This document shows positions 20,832 through 30,636 of a stretch of DNA of 64,000 nucleotides, one piece after another. A program made the translations under genes and the position numbers. This DNA comes from Pseudomonas sp. R4-35-07 (GTDB lineage Bacteria > Pseudomonadota > Gammaproteobacteria > Pseudomonadales > Pseudomonadaceae): positions 4,588,001 through 4,652,000 of the forward strand of contig NZ_CP027732.1 of NCBI RefSeq assembly GCF_003852235.1, in the 5' to 3' direction. The stretch's first letter is position 1; every line of letters starts with the position of its first letter. The notes under the pieces were generated by a model. That model was not told the DNA's origin. It saw only the letters and a program-made list of their open reading frames with translations, and made no database searches.

Positions 20832-21928
20832 TCTGGCTGGTGCTGGCGCTGATAGTCGCGCTGGTGATTCCCGTGTGGCTGGGGGGCGGCGAAACCGTTG
20901 CGCGCCTGCGGCAGTTCCCCCTGCCCCAGTTACTGGCGATGTTTGCCATGATCATCGGCTGCTGGTTGATCAACAGCCTGCGCCTGCGCTTGTTGCTTGG
21001 CGAACAGCGCGGCCGGTTGGGATGGCGTAAAAGCCTGGGCGTGGTGATATCGACCGAGTTCGCGATGTGCGCGACGCCTGGGGGCAGCGGCGGGCCGCTG
21101 ACGTTGATGGGCCTGCTGGCACGCAATGGCATACGACCCGCCCACGGCAGCGCGGTGTTCGCCATGGACCAACTGAGCGACTTGCTGTTTTTTCTCTGCG
21201 CACTGGTGGGCATCGTGCTGTATGCGCTGTTCCACAGCCTCAGCCCGCGCCTGGAATGGCTGCTGGGGCTGAGTGCCGTGTCGATGGTGGGTGGCGTCGT
21301 TGTTGGCCTGCTGGTGGTGCGCTTTCATCGTCGGCTGATTCGCCTGGCCGGGTTGGCACTCAAGGCCTTGCACGTGCGTGCCAGCACCCGTCGGCGCTGG
21401 GCCCGCCGGCTGCTGCGCTTCCTCGCGGCATTCAGCCAAACCCTGAAATTGCCCTGGCACACGCTGCTCGGGGTGTTTGCGCTGACCAGCCTGCATTGGC
21501 TATTACGCTATAGCGTGTTGTACCTGGCGCTGCGCGGCCTGGGGGGTGATGTGCAGTGGGCCTGGAGTTTCCTGATCCAGATGCTGTCGTTGACCGCAGG
21601 GCAATTCAGCCTGTTGCCAGGCGGGGCCGGGGCGGCGGAGTTGACGTCGGCGGCATTACTGGCGCCCATGGTGGGCAAATCCACGGCGGCGGCGGCGATT
21701 CTGATCTGGCGGGCGGTGACCTACTACTTCTATCTGCTGGCCGGTGCGCCAGTGTTTTTGCTGATGGTGGGCAAACCGCTGCTCAAACGTCTTTTTCAGG
21801 GACCTCGGGCGGCTTCTCAGGCGCCTGTAACTGCTCCCACAACTGGGCAGCGCCAGGAAAGTCAGTACCATCATCGGCACCCAGCGCGTCCGGGTCGTAG
21901 CGACTCAGACACCCCTCGCCCAGGGTAG
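20819..21928 (+). CDS. Membrane protein of the lysylphosphatidylglycerol synthase / UPF0104 flippase-like family
   Basis: The ATG at 20819 overlaps the deacetylase gene by 13 bases and gives 369 residues with about eight membrane helices. Typical family segments are CWLINSLRLRLLLGEQRG, EFAMCATPGGSGGPLTLMGLL and SLTAGQFSLLPGGAGAAELTSAALL. Relatives flip or export lipids and glycolipids, as in the membrane half of MprF. The last 48 codons after GKPLLKRLF are low in hydrophobic residues and overlap a plausible gene on the other strand, so the true functional end may be near 21785. It is the final gene of the operon. Confidence 0.82.
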   Translation: MRRLIWLVLALIVALVIPVWLGGGETVARLRQFPLPQLLAMFAMIIGCWLINSLRLRLLLGEQRGRLGWRKSLGVVISTEFAMCATPGGSGGPLTLMGLLARNGIRPAHGSAVFAMDQLSDLLFFLCALVGIVLYALFHSLSPRLEWLLGLSAVSMVGGVVVGLLVVRFHRRLIRLAGLALKALHVRASTRRRWARRLLRFLAAFSQTLKLPWHTLLGVFALTSLHWLLRYSVLYLALRGLGGDVQWAWSFLIQMLSLTAGQFSLLPGGAGAAELTSAALLAPMVGKSTAAAAILIWRAVTYYFYLLAGAPVFLLMVGKPLLKRLFQGPRAASQAPVTAPTTGQRQESQYHHRHPARPGRSDSDTPRPG

Positions 21929-21968
21929 CCGGTGGCCTGGAAGTCGCCTTATCGAGTGGGTCGGTCAT
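21783..21968 (-). CDS. Small acidic protein of unknown function, antisense to the flippase gene end
   Basis: The 61-codon frame starts at ATG 21968, preceded on its strand by CAGGACG at a usable distance. The product is acidic and proline-rich (MTDPLDKATSRPPATLGEG at the start, PEKPPEVPEKDV at the end) and looks more protein-like than the overlapping flippase tail. It overlaps that gene by 146 bases in convergent orientation. The purU terminator lies immediately upstream of it, so it would need its own promoter or read-through. I recognise no family. Confidence 0.5.
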   Translation of the reverse strand: MTDPLDKATSRPPATLGEGCLSRYDPDALGADDGTDFPGAAQLWEQLQAPEKPPEVPEKDV

Positions 21969-21983
21969 GGTCGCGTCCTGAAA

Positions 21984-22020
21984 TAAAAAGGGCCCGGAGA
22001 GTTTTACTCCCGGGGCCCCG
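21984..22020 (-). terminator. Rho-independent terminator of purU
   Basis: The stem GGGCCCGGAG/CTCCCGGGGCCC (with one bulge) encloses a short loop. Read on the minus strand it ends in TTTTTATTT. It lies 24 bases after the purU stop. Confidence 0.85.
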
Positions 22021-22043
22021 CTTATTCAATCAACACGCGTCGA

Positions 22044-22892
22044 TCAGAACACCACGGTCTTGTTGCCGTGCACCAACACGCGATCTTCCAAGTGATAACG
22101 CAAGCCGCGCGCCAGCACCATCTTCTCGACGTCACGCCCGAAACGCACCATGTCTTCGATGCTGTCGCTGTGGCTGACGCGAACCACGTCCTGCTCGATG
22201 ATCGGACCGGCGTCCAGTTCCTCGGTGACGTAGTGGCAGGTCGCTCCGATCAGCTTCACGCCGCGCAGGGACGCCTGGTGATAAGGCTTGGCCCCCACGA
22301 ACGAAGGCAGGAAACTGTGGTGAATGTTGATCACCTTGCCGGCGTATTCGCGGCACAGTTCCGGCGGCAGGATCTGCATGTAGCGCGCCAGCACCACCAC
22401 ATCGGCGTCGTGCTGCTTGACCAGGCGCGACACCTCGGCGAACGCCGGTTCCTTGTCCTGCGGGTTGACCGGCACGTGGTAATACGGGATGCCGTGCCAT
22501 TCGACCATGCTGCGCAGGTCATCATGGTTGGAGATCACACAGGCGATCTCGCAATCGAGCTCATCGCTGTGCCAACGGTGCAGAAGGTCCGCCAGGCAGT
22601 GGGATTCACGGCTGGCCATCAGGACGACACGTTTTTTCTGCTCCGTGTCGGTGATGTGCCAAGTCATCGAAAACTCTTCGGCGATCGGCGCAAACGCCTC
22701 ACGAAAGGCTTCCAGACCAAAAGGCAGTGTATCGGCACGAATTTCGTGACGCATGAAGAACCAACCGCTGAGATCATCCGAGTGATGGCTCGCCTCGGTG
22801 ATCCAACCGTTATGAGAAGCCAGAAAGTTACTGACCTTGGCAACGATGCCAACCCGGTCCGGGCAAGCAATCACCAGCCGAAAAGTGCGCAT
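22044..22892 (-). CDS. purU: Formyltetrahydrofolate deformylase
   Basis: The enzyme hydrolyses 10-formyl-THF to THF and formate, balancing one-carbon pools and supplying formate for PurT. The 282-residue product has an N-terminal ACT domain (FRLVIACPDRVGIVAKVSNFL) and a formyltransferase-type catalytic domain with the Asn-His-Asp triad region (NIHHSFLPSF, GATCHYVTEELDAGPI). The start at 22892 gives the usual N-terminus MRTFRLVIACPD, with GGAG upstream; the frame extends 12 codons further without homology. The gene is monocistronic. Confidence 0.95.
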   Translation of the reverse strand: MRTFRLVIACPDRVGIVAKVSNFLASHNGWITEASHHSDDLSGWFFMRHEIRADTLPFGLEAFREAFAPIAEEFSMTWHITDTEQKKRVVLMASRESHCLADLLHRWHSDELDCEIACVISNHDDLRSMVEWHGIPYYHVPVNPQDKEPAFAEVSRLVKQHDADVVVLARYMQILPPELCREYAGKVINIHHSFLPSFVGAKPYHQASLRGVKLIGATCHYVTEELDAGPIIEQDVVRVSHSDSIEDMVRFGRDVEKMVLARGLRYHLEDRVLVHGNKTVVF

Positions 22893-23238
22893 TAGGGGGA
22901 AACTCCAGAACTTCGCAAAGGCCGCCATTCTAGCGATTGCGCAGAAAAACTGCAGTACTCCTTGCGGCTTATTCTGAGCCCCGGCCGTGGCAACAGCCCT
23001 TAATAGCGTAAGGTTTTACCACCGCTATATGTACGTGCACGGCTAAGCTCAGCACTTAGCCGCATTAAGCTGATTATTCTCAGCCACTCACCTGATAATT
23101 AACTCGACCGCAGCGCATTGCCACAAACATTCAATGTAATTCACATAAATAGCTGCTTAAATGTTTACTTGGTGAAATTGCCTGACTATTATTGGGCCAC
23201 TCACCCTGTCAATCAGCGTTCTACATAAGGTAGTCCAC
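22893..23238. promoter_or_regulatory. AT-rich divergent region of purU and mvaT
   Basis: This 346-base region is clearly richer in A and T than its surroundings. It contains a perfect 8-bp inverted repeat (CGGCTAAG at 23040-23047, CTTAGCCG at 23055-23062) with a 7-base spacer and no T-run, so it is more likely an operator or RNA element than a terminator. H-NS-type proteins such as MvaT commonly bind their own AT-rich promoters; autoregulation here is inference. Confidence 0.45.
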
Positions 23239-23613
23239 ATGTCCCTGATCAACGAATACCGCGCCACCGAAGAAGCTATCAAAGAGCTGCAAGCCCGTTT
23301 GAAGAACCTGTCGCAAGACGACAAGCTGAAAACCGAGCTGGAATTCGAAGGCAAACTGCGCACCCTGATGGGCGAATACTCAAAATCCCTGCGTGACATC
23401 ATCGCACTGCTGGATCCGGAATCGAAAGTTAAAGCACCTCGCGGCGCTGTGAAAACTACCGGCACCAAACGTGCTCGCAAGGTCAAGCAATACAAAAATC
23501 CGCACAACGGTGAAGTGATTGAAACCAAAGGTGGCAACCACAAGACGCTGAAAGAGTGGAAAGCCAAGTGGGGCGGTGACGTGGTTGAAGGTTGGGCGAC
23601 CCTGCTGGGCTAA
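23239..23613 (+). CDS. mvaT: H-NS-like nucleoid protein MvaT
   Basis: The 124-residue product starts MSLINEYRATEEAIKELQARL, the coiled-coil oligomerisation region of MvaT. It ends with the AT-hook-like DNA-binding domain (KQYKNPHNGEVIETKGGNHKTLKEWKAKWG). MvaT silences AT-rich, often horizontally acquired genes by forming filaments and bridges along DNA. Spacing from the AAGGTAG site to the ATG is normal, and the position between purU and sbcB supports MvaT over its paralogue MvaU. A strong terminator follows. Confidence 0.93.
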   Translation: MSLINEYRATEEAIKELQARLKNLSQDDKLKTELEFEGKLRTLMGEYSKSLRDIIALLDPESKVKAPRGAVKTTGTKRARKVKQYKNPHNGEVIETKGGNHKTLKEWKAKWGGDVVEGWATLLG

Positions 23614-23648
23614 GCCTGGTCGGCGTCACACCCGATACGCGATACATT

Positions 23649-23676
23649 AAAAACGCCAGCTTGCTGGCGTTTTTTA
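23649..23676 (+). terminator. Rho-independent terminator of mvaT
   Basis: The 8-bp perfect stem ACGCCAGC-TT-GCTGGCGT has A-runs before it and TTTTTT after. It lies 36 bases beyond the mvaT stop and could act in both directions, also for convergent sbcB. Confidence 0.9.
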
Positions 23677-23703
23677 TTGTCTGGATGTTTTGCAGTTATG
23701 CAG

Positions 23704-25131
23704 CTACAGACTCAGGCGAGCCGCTAAAGAGTCGGCATAGTCTTGCCATTCACCCAGTACCTGGCACTGAAACGCTGTCGCATTGTTTTGCAACTCCTGG
23801 CGCGCCGCCTTAAATGCCGACAGGGTATTGGGTGCGCCCCACACCGGGTCTGACAAACGTTGCTGACAGAAAAGTCTCCAGCGCTGTTGTTCCTCATTGT
23901 TCAAGGTTTCAGGAAAGTTACGCGCGCGGTAGCGAAATAATAATTCCGGCAACCGATGATCATCGAAAGGCCATTGCTGACGCCCTAGTTGCAGCGGCTC
24001 TGCCAGGCGAACTTGTTCACATAAGCGTCGGTCACGGTCGCCGATAAAACCCTCGTAGAGCTGCTGCTCCGGATCGGCATTCGGCGCAAATTCCTCCTCG
24101 GCGTAAACGCTCGCCAACTTGTCACGCCAAACTTCCTGTGCGTCAGTTAGTCGCAGCGCCCGCGCCTGATAAACGTCCATATCCAATTGCAGGCGCTCGC
24201 GATCTTGCGCGCGCAGCACCTTCAAGGGCGCGACGACCGGGCAGCGGTTGATGTGCAGCAACTTCAGGGGTACCGGCAGCTCGCCTTCCGCCAGTTCATC
24301 ACGCCGCGTATAGAGGCGCTTGCGCAACGTGTCGGCATCCAGTTCGAGCAGGCCCTGCGGGTCGAGCCCCAGGTCACAGACAATCAATGCATTGCGATTG
24401 CGCGGATGCCAAGCCAGAGGCAACACCACACCGAGGTAATGGCGCTCGGCGCTGAAGCGTCCGGAAATGTGCACCAGCGGCTGCAACAATCGCACCTGGT
24501 CCATCACCCGTTGCTTGCTGCGCAGCTGGAACAGCCATTCATACAGCCTGGGTTGTTTCTCCCGGACCAATCGCGCCAGGGCAATAGTTGCACGCACATC
24601 AGACAATGCATCGTGGGCCTGGCCGTGGTCGATGCCATTGGCTTGGGTCAAGCGCTCAAGCTTGAGCGTCACGCGCCCGTCCTGCTCGGGCCACACAATC
24701 CCTTCCGGGCGCAGGGCATAGGCGGTACGCATCACATCGATCAGATCCCAGCGGCTGTTGCCGCCTTGCCATTCGCGCGCGTAAGGGTCGAAAAAGTTGC
24801 GGTACAGGCTGTAGCGCGTCATTTCATCGTCAAATCGCAGGGTGTTATAACCCGCGCCGCACGTACCGGGAGCAGACAGTTCGGCATGCACCCGCGTCAT
24901 GAAATCCGCTTCGGCAAGGCCCTTCTGCGCCAGGACCTGCGGCGTGATACCGGTGATCGCACACGCCGCCGGGTGAGGCAGGATATCGTCGCCGGGCTGG
25001 CAATAAAGATTGATCGGCGGACCGACCTCGTTGAGCTCGAGGTCGGTACGAATGCCGGCCACCTGCAGCGGGCGGTCGCTGCGTGGGTTGATCCCGGTGG
25101 TTTCGTAGTCGTACCAGAAAATGGAGGTCAC
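23704..25131 (-). CDS. sbcB: Exodeoxyribonuclease I
   Basis: The enzyme degrades single-stranded DNA 3' to 5' in repair and recombination. The 475-residue product starts with the exonuclease motif FWYDYETTG (catalytic Asp8 and Glu10) and carries the HDALSDVRA motif (His and Asp of the DEDDh set). The ExoI C-terminal domains (LLHINRCPVVAPL, LPELLFRYRARNFPETL) follow. The length fits E. coli ExoI. It is convergent with mvaT. Confidence 0.95.
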   Translation of the reverse strand: MTSIFWYDYETTGINPRSDRPLQVAGIRTDLELNEVGPPINLYCQPGDDILPHPAACAITGITPQVLAQKGLAEADFMTRVHAELSAPGTCGAGYNTLRFDDEMTRYSLYRNFFDPYAREWQGGNSRWDLIDVMRTAYALRPEGIVWPEQDGRVTLKLERLTQANGIDHGQAHDALSDVRATIALARLVREKQPRLYEWLFQLRSKQRVMDQVRLLQPLVHISGRFSAERHYLGVVLPLAWHPRNRNALIVCDLGLDPQGLLELDADTLRKRLYTRRDELAEGELPVPLKLLHINRCPVVAPLKVLRAQDRERLQLDMDVYQARALRLTDAQEVWRDKLASVYAEEEFAPNADPEQQLYEGFIGDRDRRLCEQVRLAEPLQLGRQQWPFDDHRLPELLFRYRARNFPETLNNEEQQRWRLFCQQRLSDPVWGAPNTLSAFKAARQELQNNATAFQCQVLGEWQDYADSLAARLSL

Positions 25132-25297
25132 GGGCTGTTCCTGTGCTGAAGACCGGCAAAGTCTAGGCGCTGCGAGGTGTCAGGGGCCAGCGATACCTTA
25201 CTGGACAAACATCCAGCAAAAGCTTGAAGGGTTGCTTCCAGCCTCGACACTGCTAGCATCCGTCTCTCTCAGTCGCTTCGCACTGCCAAGGATCGCA

Positions 25298-25990
25298 ATG
25301 CCAACAGCTCCTCTGGATACCTGCTACCAGATCGAGACCCCCGAGGGTATCGACCTGCCCTTGCGCCCTGCCGGCCTACTGCCAAGGGCCGTGGCCTTTG
25401 CCTTCGACCTGCTCGTGCGCGGCGTGATCATGGGCGTTCTGCTGGTGCCCCTGGCGCTGCTTGGCAACCTCGGGCTCGGCTTGGGCTCCCTGCTGCTGTT
25501 CCTGGTCAGCTGGTGGTACATGGTGCTGTTCGAAGTGCTCAATCAGGGCTGCTCTCCCGGCAAGCAGGTCATGGGCCTGCGGGTGGTACAGGACGACGGC
25601 ACCCCCATTGGCTGGTCGGCGTCGCTGATCCGCAACCTGCTGCGCTTTGTCGACATGCTGCCCTTCGGCTACTTCTTCGGCGCCATCAGTTGCCTGCAAC
25701 ATCCACACTTCAAGCGGCTCGGCGACCTGGCAGCGGGTACGCTGGTGGTCTACCGCGATCAGGCGTCGGCCCGCCCGCGCATCCCTCAGGCAGCCGCCCT
25801 GCGCCTGCCCTTCGCACTGGAGCTGAGCGAACAGCGGGCCATACTCGGTTTCGCCGAACGCCAGGCTGAATTGTCTGCCGAGCGGGTCCATGAACTGGCT
25901 GCCATCCTCGCCGCGCCCTTGCAGGTGTCTCCGGCTCGCGCCGTGGAGCAACTCAACGGTGTGGCCCACGGTTTGTTGGGGCCGACATGA
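25298..25990 (+). CDS. RDD family membrane protein
   Basis: The start ATG 25298 follows AAGGA by 6 bases; the frame continues 59 codons upstream into the sbcB promoter area without homology. The 230-residue product has the RDD signature, PRAVAFAFDLLVRG with the conserved Arg and Asp, then GCSPGKQVMGLRVV, and about three membrane helices before residue 140. RDD proteins are small membrane proteins, some with ion-transport activity. This is the first gene of a six-gene unit running to 31968. The next gene starts inside its last codons (ATGA overlap). Confidence 0.85.
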   Translation: MPTAPLDTCYQIETPEGIDLPLRPAGLLPRAVAFAFDLLVRGVIMGVLLVPLALLGNLGLGLGSLLLFLVSWWYMVLFEVLNQGCSPGKQVMGLRVVQDDGTPIGWSASLIRNLLRFVDMLPFGYFFGAISCLQHPHFKRLGDLAAGTLVVYRDQASARPRIPQAAALRLPFALELSEQRAILGFAERQAELSAERVHELAAILAAPLQVSPARAVEQLNGVAHGLLGPT

Positions 25991-26961
25991 AGCAGAGCCT
26001 TTTTGAAAGCCGCCACCAGCAGCAATGGCAAACCTTCGCCGAACTGCTCAAACAGGTAGAGCAAGGCAAAGCCTGCGAGGCAACCGACTTCCCTTATCAA
26101 TACCGCCGCCTCTGCCAACATCTGGCCCTGGCCCAGGCACGCGGCTATAGCAGCTACCTGGTAGACCACCTGCAACAACTGGCGCTGCGCGGTCACCAAC
26201 AACTGTATCGCCATCGCAGTCAAACGACAGCCAACGTACTGGCGTTCATCCTCGCCGGTTTCCCGCGCCTGGTGCGCGAACAATGGCGCTTCGTACTGAT
26301 TTCCAGTTTGCTGTTCTTCGGTAGCCTGCTCGGCATAGCGTTATTGGTGTACCTGTTCCCCAACCTGATCTACAGCATCGTCAGCCCGCAACAAGTGGCC
26401 GAGATGCAAAGCATGTACGACCCTGCCGCCAGCCGTCTGGGGCGTGCGGCCGAACGGGCCTCCAGCGAAGATTGGATGATGTTTGGCTATTACGTGATGC
26501 ACAACATCGGCATCGCCTTCCAGACCTTCGCCGCCGGCTTGCTGTTCGGCCTGGGCAGCGTGTTCTTCCTGGTATTCAACGGCTTGATCATCGGCGCGGT
26601 CAGCGGGTACCTCAGTGAAATTGGCTACGGCCAGACGTTCTGGTCATTCGTGATCGGTCATGGCGCCTTCGAACTCAGCGCCATCGCACTGGCCGGTGCA
26701 GCGGGCCTGCAACTGGGTTGGTCGCTGATCGCGCCTGGGCCCCTGGCACGTAGCGAATCCCTGCGCCTGGCGGCCCGCAAAAGCGTGCAGATGCTGTGCG
26801 GGGTCATGTTATTGCTGCTGATCGCAGCATTCATCGAAGCCTACTGGTCATCCACCACGAGCATTGCGCCCTGGATCAAATACCTCGTGGGCAGCGCACT
26901 TTGGCTGTTCGTGGCCGCCTACCTGATCTTCGCCGGCAGGACTCGCCATGCGCCTGACTGA
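25987..26961 (+). CDS. SpoIIM / DUF95-type integral membrane protein
   Basis: The 324-residue product has a soluble helical N-terminus of about 90 residues and then five or six membrane helices. It includes GLGSVFFLVFNGLIIGAVSG and the family-typical VIGHGAFELSAIALAGAAG, which carries conserved His and Glu in the membrane. The SpoIIM family takes its name from a Bacillus forespore-engulfment protein, but here the organism does not sporulate, so the role is unknown. The start overlaps the RDD gene by 4 bases and the end overlaps the next gene by 14 bases. Confidence 0.85.
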   Translation: MKQSLFESRHQQQWQTFAELLKQVEQGKACEATDFPYQYRRLCQHLALAQARGYSSYLVDHLQQLALRGHQQLYRHRSQTTANVLAFILAGFPRLVREQWRFVLISSLLFFGSLLGIALLVYLFPNLIYSIVSPQQVAEMQSMYDPAASRLGRAAERASSEDWMMFGYYVMHNIGIAFQTFAAGLLFGLGSVFFLVFNGLIIGAVSGYLSEIGYGQTFWSFVIGHGAFELSAIALAGAAGLQLGWSLIAPGPLARSESLRLAARKSVQMLCGVMLLLLIAAFIEAYWSSTTSIAPWIKYLVGSALWLFVAAYLIFAGRTRHAPD

Positions 26962-28480
26962 CTCCAGCGTGGTCATCCGCCCCCGCACCTCCTGGGAAGC
27001 CATGGACCTCGGCGTACTGATGGCCCGGGAACATCGTGTATTGCTGATGAGCAGCTGGGCGCTGGTCAGCCTGCCGGTGTTCGTGCTGCTCAGTGCGCTG
27101 CTGTGGCAGTACCCGTCCTACGCCATCTTCTTGTTCTGGTGGCTGAAGCCGGCCTTCGAGCGCTTGCCGCTGTACATTCTTTCCAAAACGCTGTTTGGTG
27201 AGACGCCCAGTCTGAAACAGTCCGTTCGCCAGTGGCCGCGCCTGCTCAAGGGGCAACTGCTCGCCAGCCTCACCTGGCGCCGACTGAGCCTGAGCCGCAG
27301 CTTCGTGATGCCCGTGAGCCAGCTTGAAGGCCTGGAGGGTCAAGTGCGCCAACAGCGCCTGGGTGTCCTGCAACAGCGCAACGCGGGTGGCGCGCGCTGG
27401 CTGACCATCATCGGGGTGCATCTGGAAATCGGCCTGTGGTTCGGTTGCATGGCGCTGTTCTATCTATTCATCCCGGAGCAGGTCGAACTGGATTGGGACT
27501 GGCAGCGGCTGGCATTGGCGACCGGCCCGCAGGGGCTATGGCTGGAGCACCTGAGTAATGCCTTCTATGCGCTGATCCTGGTGTTCTGGGAACCCATCTA
27601 CGTCGCCTGCGGTTTCAGCCTGTATCTCAACCGTCGCACCGTCCTGGAGGCTTGGGACCTGGAGCTGGTGTTTCGCCGATTGCGCCAACGCCTGAGCAGT
27701 GTCGCACCGCTGTTGCTGCTGGTCGTCGGGCTGACGCTGGCGCAACTGAGCCCAACGGCGATGGCGGATGAACCGACTGATCCAAAGCCGCTCAGTACCC
27801 AGGCGGCCAGCCAATCGATCAAGGCATTACTGGAAAAACCGCCGTTCAAGAATCCGCAAACCGTTACCCGCTATCGTTTTGGCGAAGAAAAACCCGCCAC
27901 TGACCACAAAGCCCAGGGCGGCGACGGTAAGCTACCTGGCTGGCTCCAGCACTTGCTCGACAACCTCAACAGCAACACCTTCAAGCACGTGGCCCAAGGT
28001 CTGGAGATACTGCTATGGGGCTTGCTGATCGGCGGGTTGGCCTGGGTGGTGTGGCGCTACCGTGAATGGCTGCGCACGTTTGTCAGCCGCAGGCGGCGAC
28101 CTCGCCCCAACGCCGCAAAACCTGCGCCTGCCCAGTTGTTCGGGTTGGATCTGGGGGTCGAGACGTTGCCCGACGACATCGCCAGCACCGCCGAACAACT
28201 GTGGCCCACCCAACCGAGGGAAGCCCTTGGCCTGCTGTATCGCGGCCTGCTCAGCCGGCTGCTGCATGAGTTCAACCTGCCGCTCAAAAGTGCCGACACC
28301 GAGGGCCAGGTACTGGAGCGCGTCCATCAGTTGCAGCAACCGCAGTTGCTGGCATTCAGTCACGAATTGACCCGGCACTGGCAAAACCTCGCCTATGGCC
28401 ACCGGCTGCCTCCCGGCGCCGCCCAGCAAAAGCTCTGCAGCGACTGGCGCGCACTCTTCAGTAGCGGGGCCAGCCAATGA
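26948..28480 (+). CDS. Membrane protein with C-terminal DUF4129 domain
   Basis: The 510-residue product has N-terminal membrane helices (about 27-60, 155-175, 205-225, 256-275), then a periplasmic-looking segment, another helix (about 352-372) and a soluble DUF4129 domain at the end (QLWPTQPREALGLLYRGLLSRLLHEFNLPL, residues about 418-447). DUF4129 is common beside transglutaminase-like or MoxR/DUF58 genes. No enzymatic residues are recognised. It may be a scaffold for the operon's membrane complex. Confidence 0.8.
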   Translation: MRLTDSSVVIRPRTSWEAMDLGVLMAREHRVLLMSSWALVSLPVFVLLSALLWQYPSYAIFLFWWLKPAFERLPLYILSKTLFGETPSLKQSVRQWPRLLKGQLLASLTWRRLSLSRSFVMPVSQLEGLEGQVRQQRLGVLQQRNAGGARWLTIIGVHLEIGLWFGCMALFYLFIPEQVELDWDWQRLALATGPQGLWLEHLSNAFYALILVFWEPIYVACGFSLYLNRRTVLEAWDLELVFRRLRQRLSSVAPLLLLVVGLTLAQLSPTAMADEPTDPKPLSTQAASQSIKALLEKPPFKNPQTVTRYRFGEEKPATDHKAQGGDGKLPGWLQHLLDNLNSNTFKHVAQGLEILLWGLLIGGLAWVVWRYREWLRTFVSRRRRPRPNAAKPAPAQLFGLDLGVETLPDDIASTAEQLWPTQPREALGLLYRGLLSRLLHEFNLPLKSADTEGQVLERVHQLQQPQLLAFSHELTRHWQNLAYGHRLPPGAAQQKLCSDWRALFSSGASQ

Positions 28481-29630
28481 AGCGACCCTTACTGTGGATG
28501 GCCCTGCTGCTGGCTTGCCTGTTGGGAGTGGGCGGTCTGTATGCCTGGCACAAGGCAATTCCCTATGAGGAGGTTGTGGATCACGGCCCGGCGCCGGACG
28601 CGCTGGCTAATCCTTACCTCGCGGCCGAGCATTTCCTGGGCCAGCAAGGTTTGACGGTAGCGCATGCCAACGGCCTTGAGCGGCTTGCCGACCTGCCCGC
28701 CCCAGGCCATAGCCTGCTGTTGCTGGGAGAACGCGGCAACATGACCCCACGCCAGGTCGAACAGTTGCTGGCCTGGGCCAAAGCAGGGGGCCACCTGCTA
28801 CTGGTGGCCGAGGCGTTATGGGATGAAGAAACCGGCAAAAGCGGCGACCTGCTGCTTGATCGTCTCGAGCTTCGCCAGGCCTTGAGTGATGACTTCGACG
28901 AGCCGGCGCCACCGCGCAAAAAGCGCGCGCCAGACCTCACCAAACTGTATGTCGACAATGAAACCAAACCTGCGTATTTCAGTTTCGACACCGACTTCAA
29001 CCTTACCGACCCCAGGCACCTTGCGCAGTTTTCAGCCAACAGCGCCAAGTCCAGCCACCTGATGCAACTGGACCTGGGGCTGGGCCGCGTCACGGTGATC
29101 ACCGACAGCGACCTGTGGAAAACCCCGAGCATCGGCAAACACGACAACGCCTGGCTGCTGTGGTACTTGAACCAGGGTACCGACGTCACTTTGCTGTTCA
29201 GCAGCGACGTGGACAACCTGCTTACCCTGCTGATCCGTTACTTCCCCCAGGCCCTCGTCGCGCTTGTTGCACTGGTTGCCCTGGCACTCTGGCAGGCCGG
29301 CATGCGCCAAGGCCCGATCCGGGCGCCCGCGCCCAAGGCGCGTCGACAGCTGCAGGAGCATTTGCGCGCCAGCGCCGACTTCCTGCTACGCCGCAACGGC
29401 CAGGGCGCATTGCTGCAGGCCTTGCAGCACGACCTCCTGCGCACAGCCCGGCGACGCCACCCCGGCTTTGAACACCTCGACACGGCGGAACAATGCCAGG
29501 TGCTGGCACTTCTGACGCGACAACCTTCCCCTATCATCAGCCAGGCACTCGGCGCACCTGCGCTGAAACGGCTGTCCAGCGCCGACTTCAGCCGACAGGT
29601 GGCGTGCCTGCAAACCCTCAGGAATGCCCT

Positions 29631-29634
<4 letters not shown>
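28477..29634 (+). CDS. DUF4350 domain protein
   Basis: The 385-residue product has an N-terminal membrane helix (residues about 5-22). A soluble domain with the DUF4350 pattern follows (NPYLAAEHFLGQQGL, then LLLLGERGNMTPRQVEQLLAW and GGHLLLVAE). A second helix (about 249-267) and a cytoplasmic tail with a winged-helix-like look complete it. The GATase-like Rossmann fold of DUF4350 suggests ligand binding rather than catalysis. Both ends overlap the neighbours by 4 bases (ATGA), implying coupled translation. Confidence 0.78.
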
Positions 29635-30629
<995 letters not shown>

Positions 30630-30636
30630 CGCCGGC

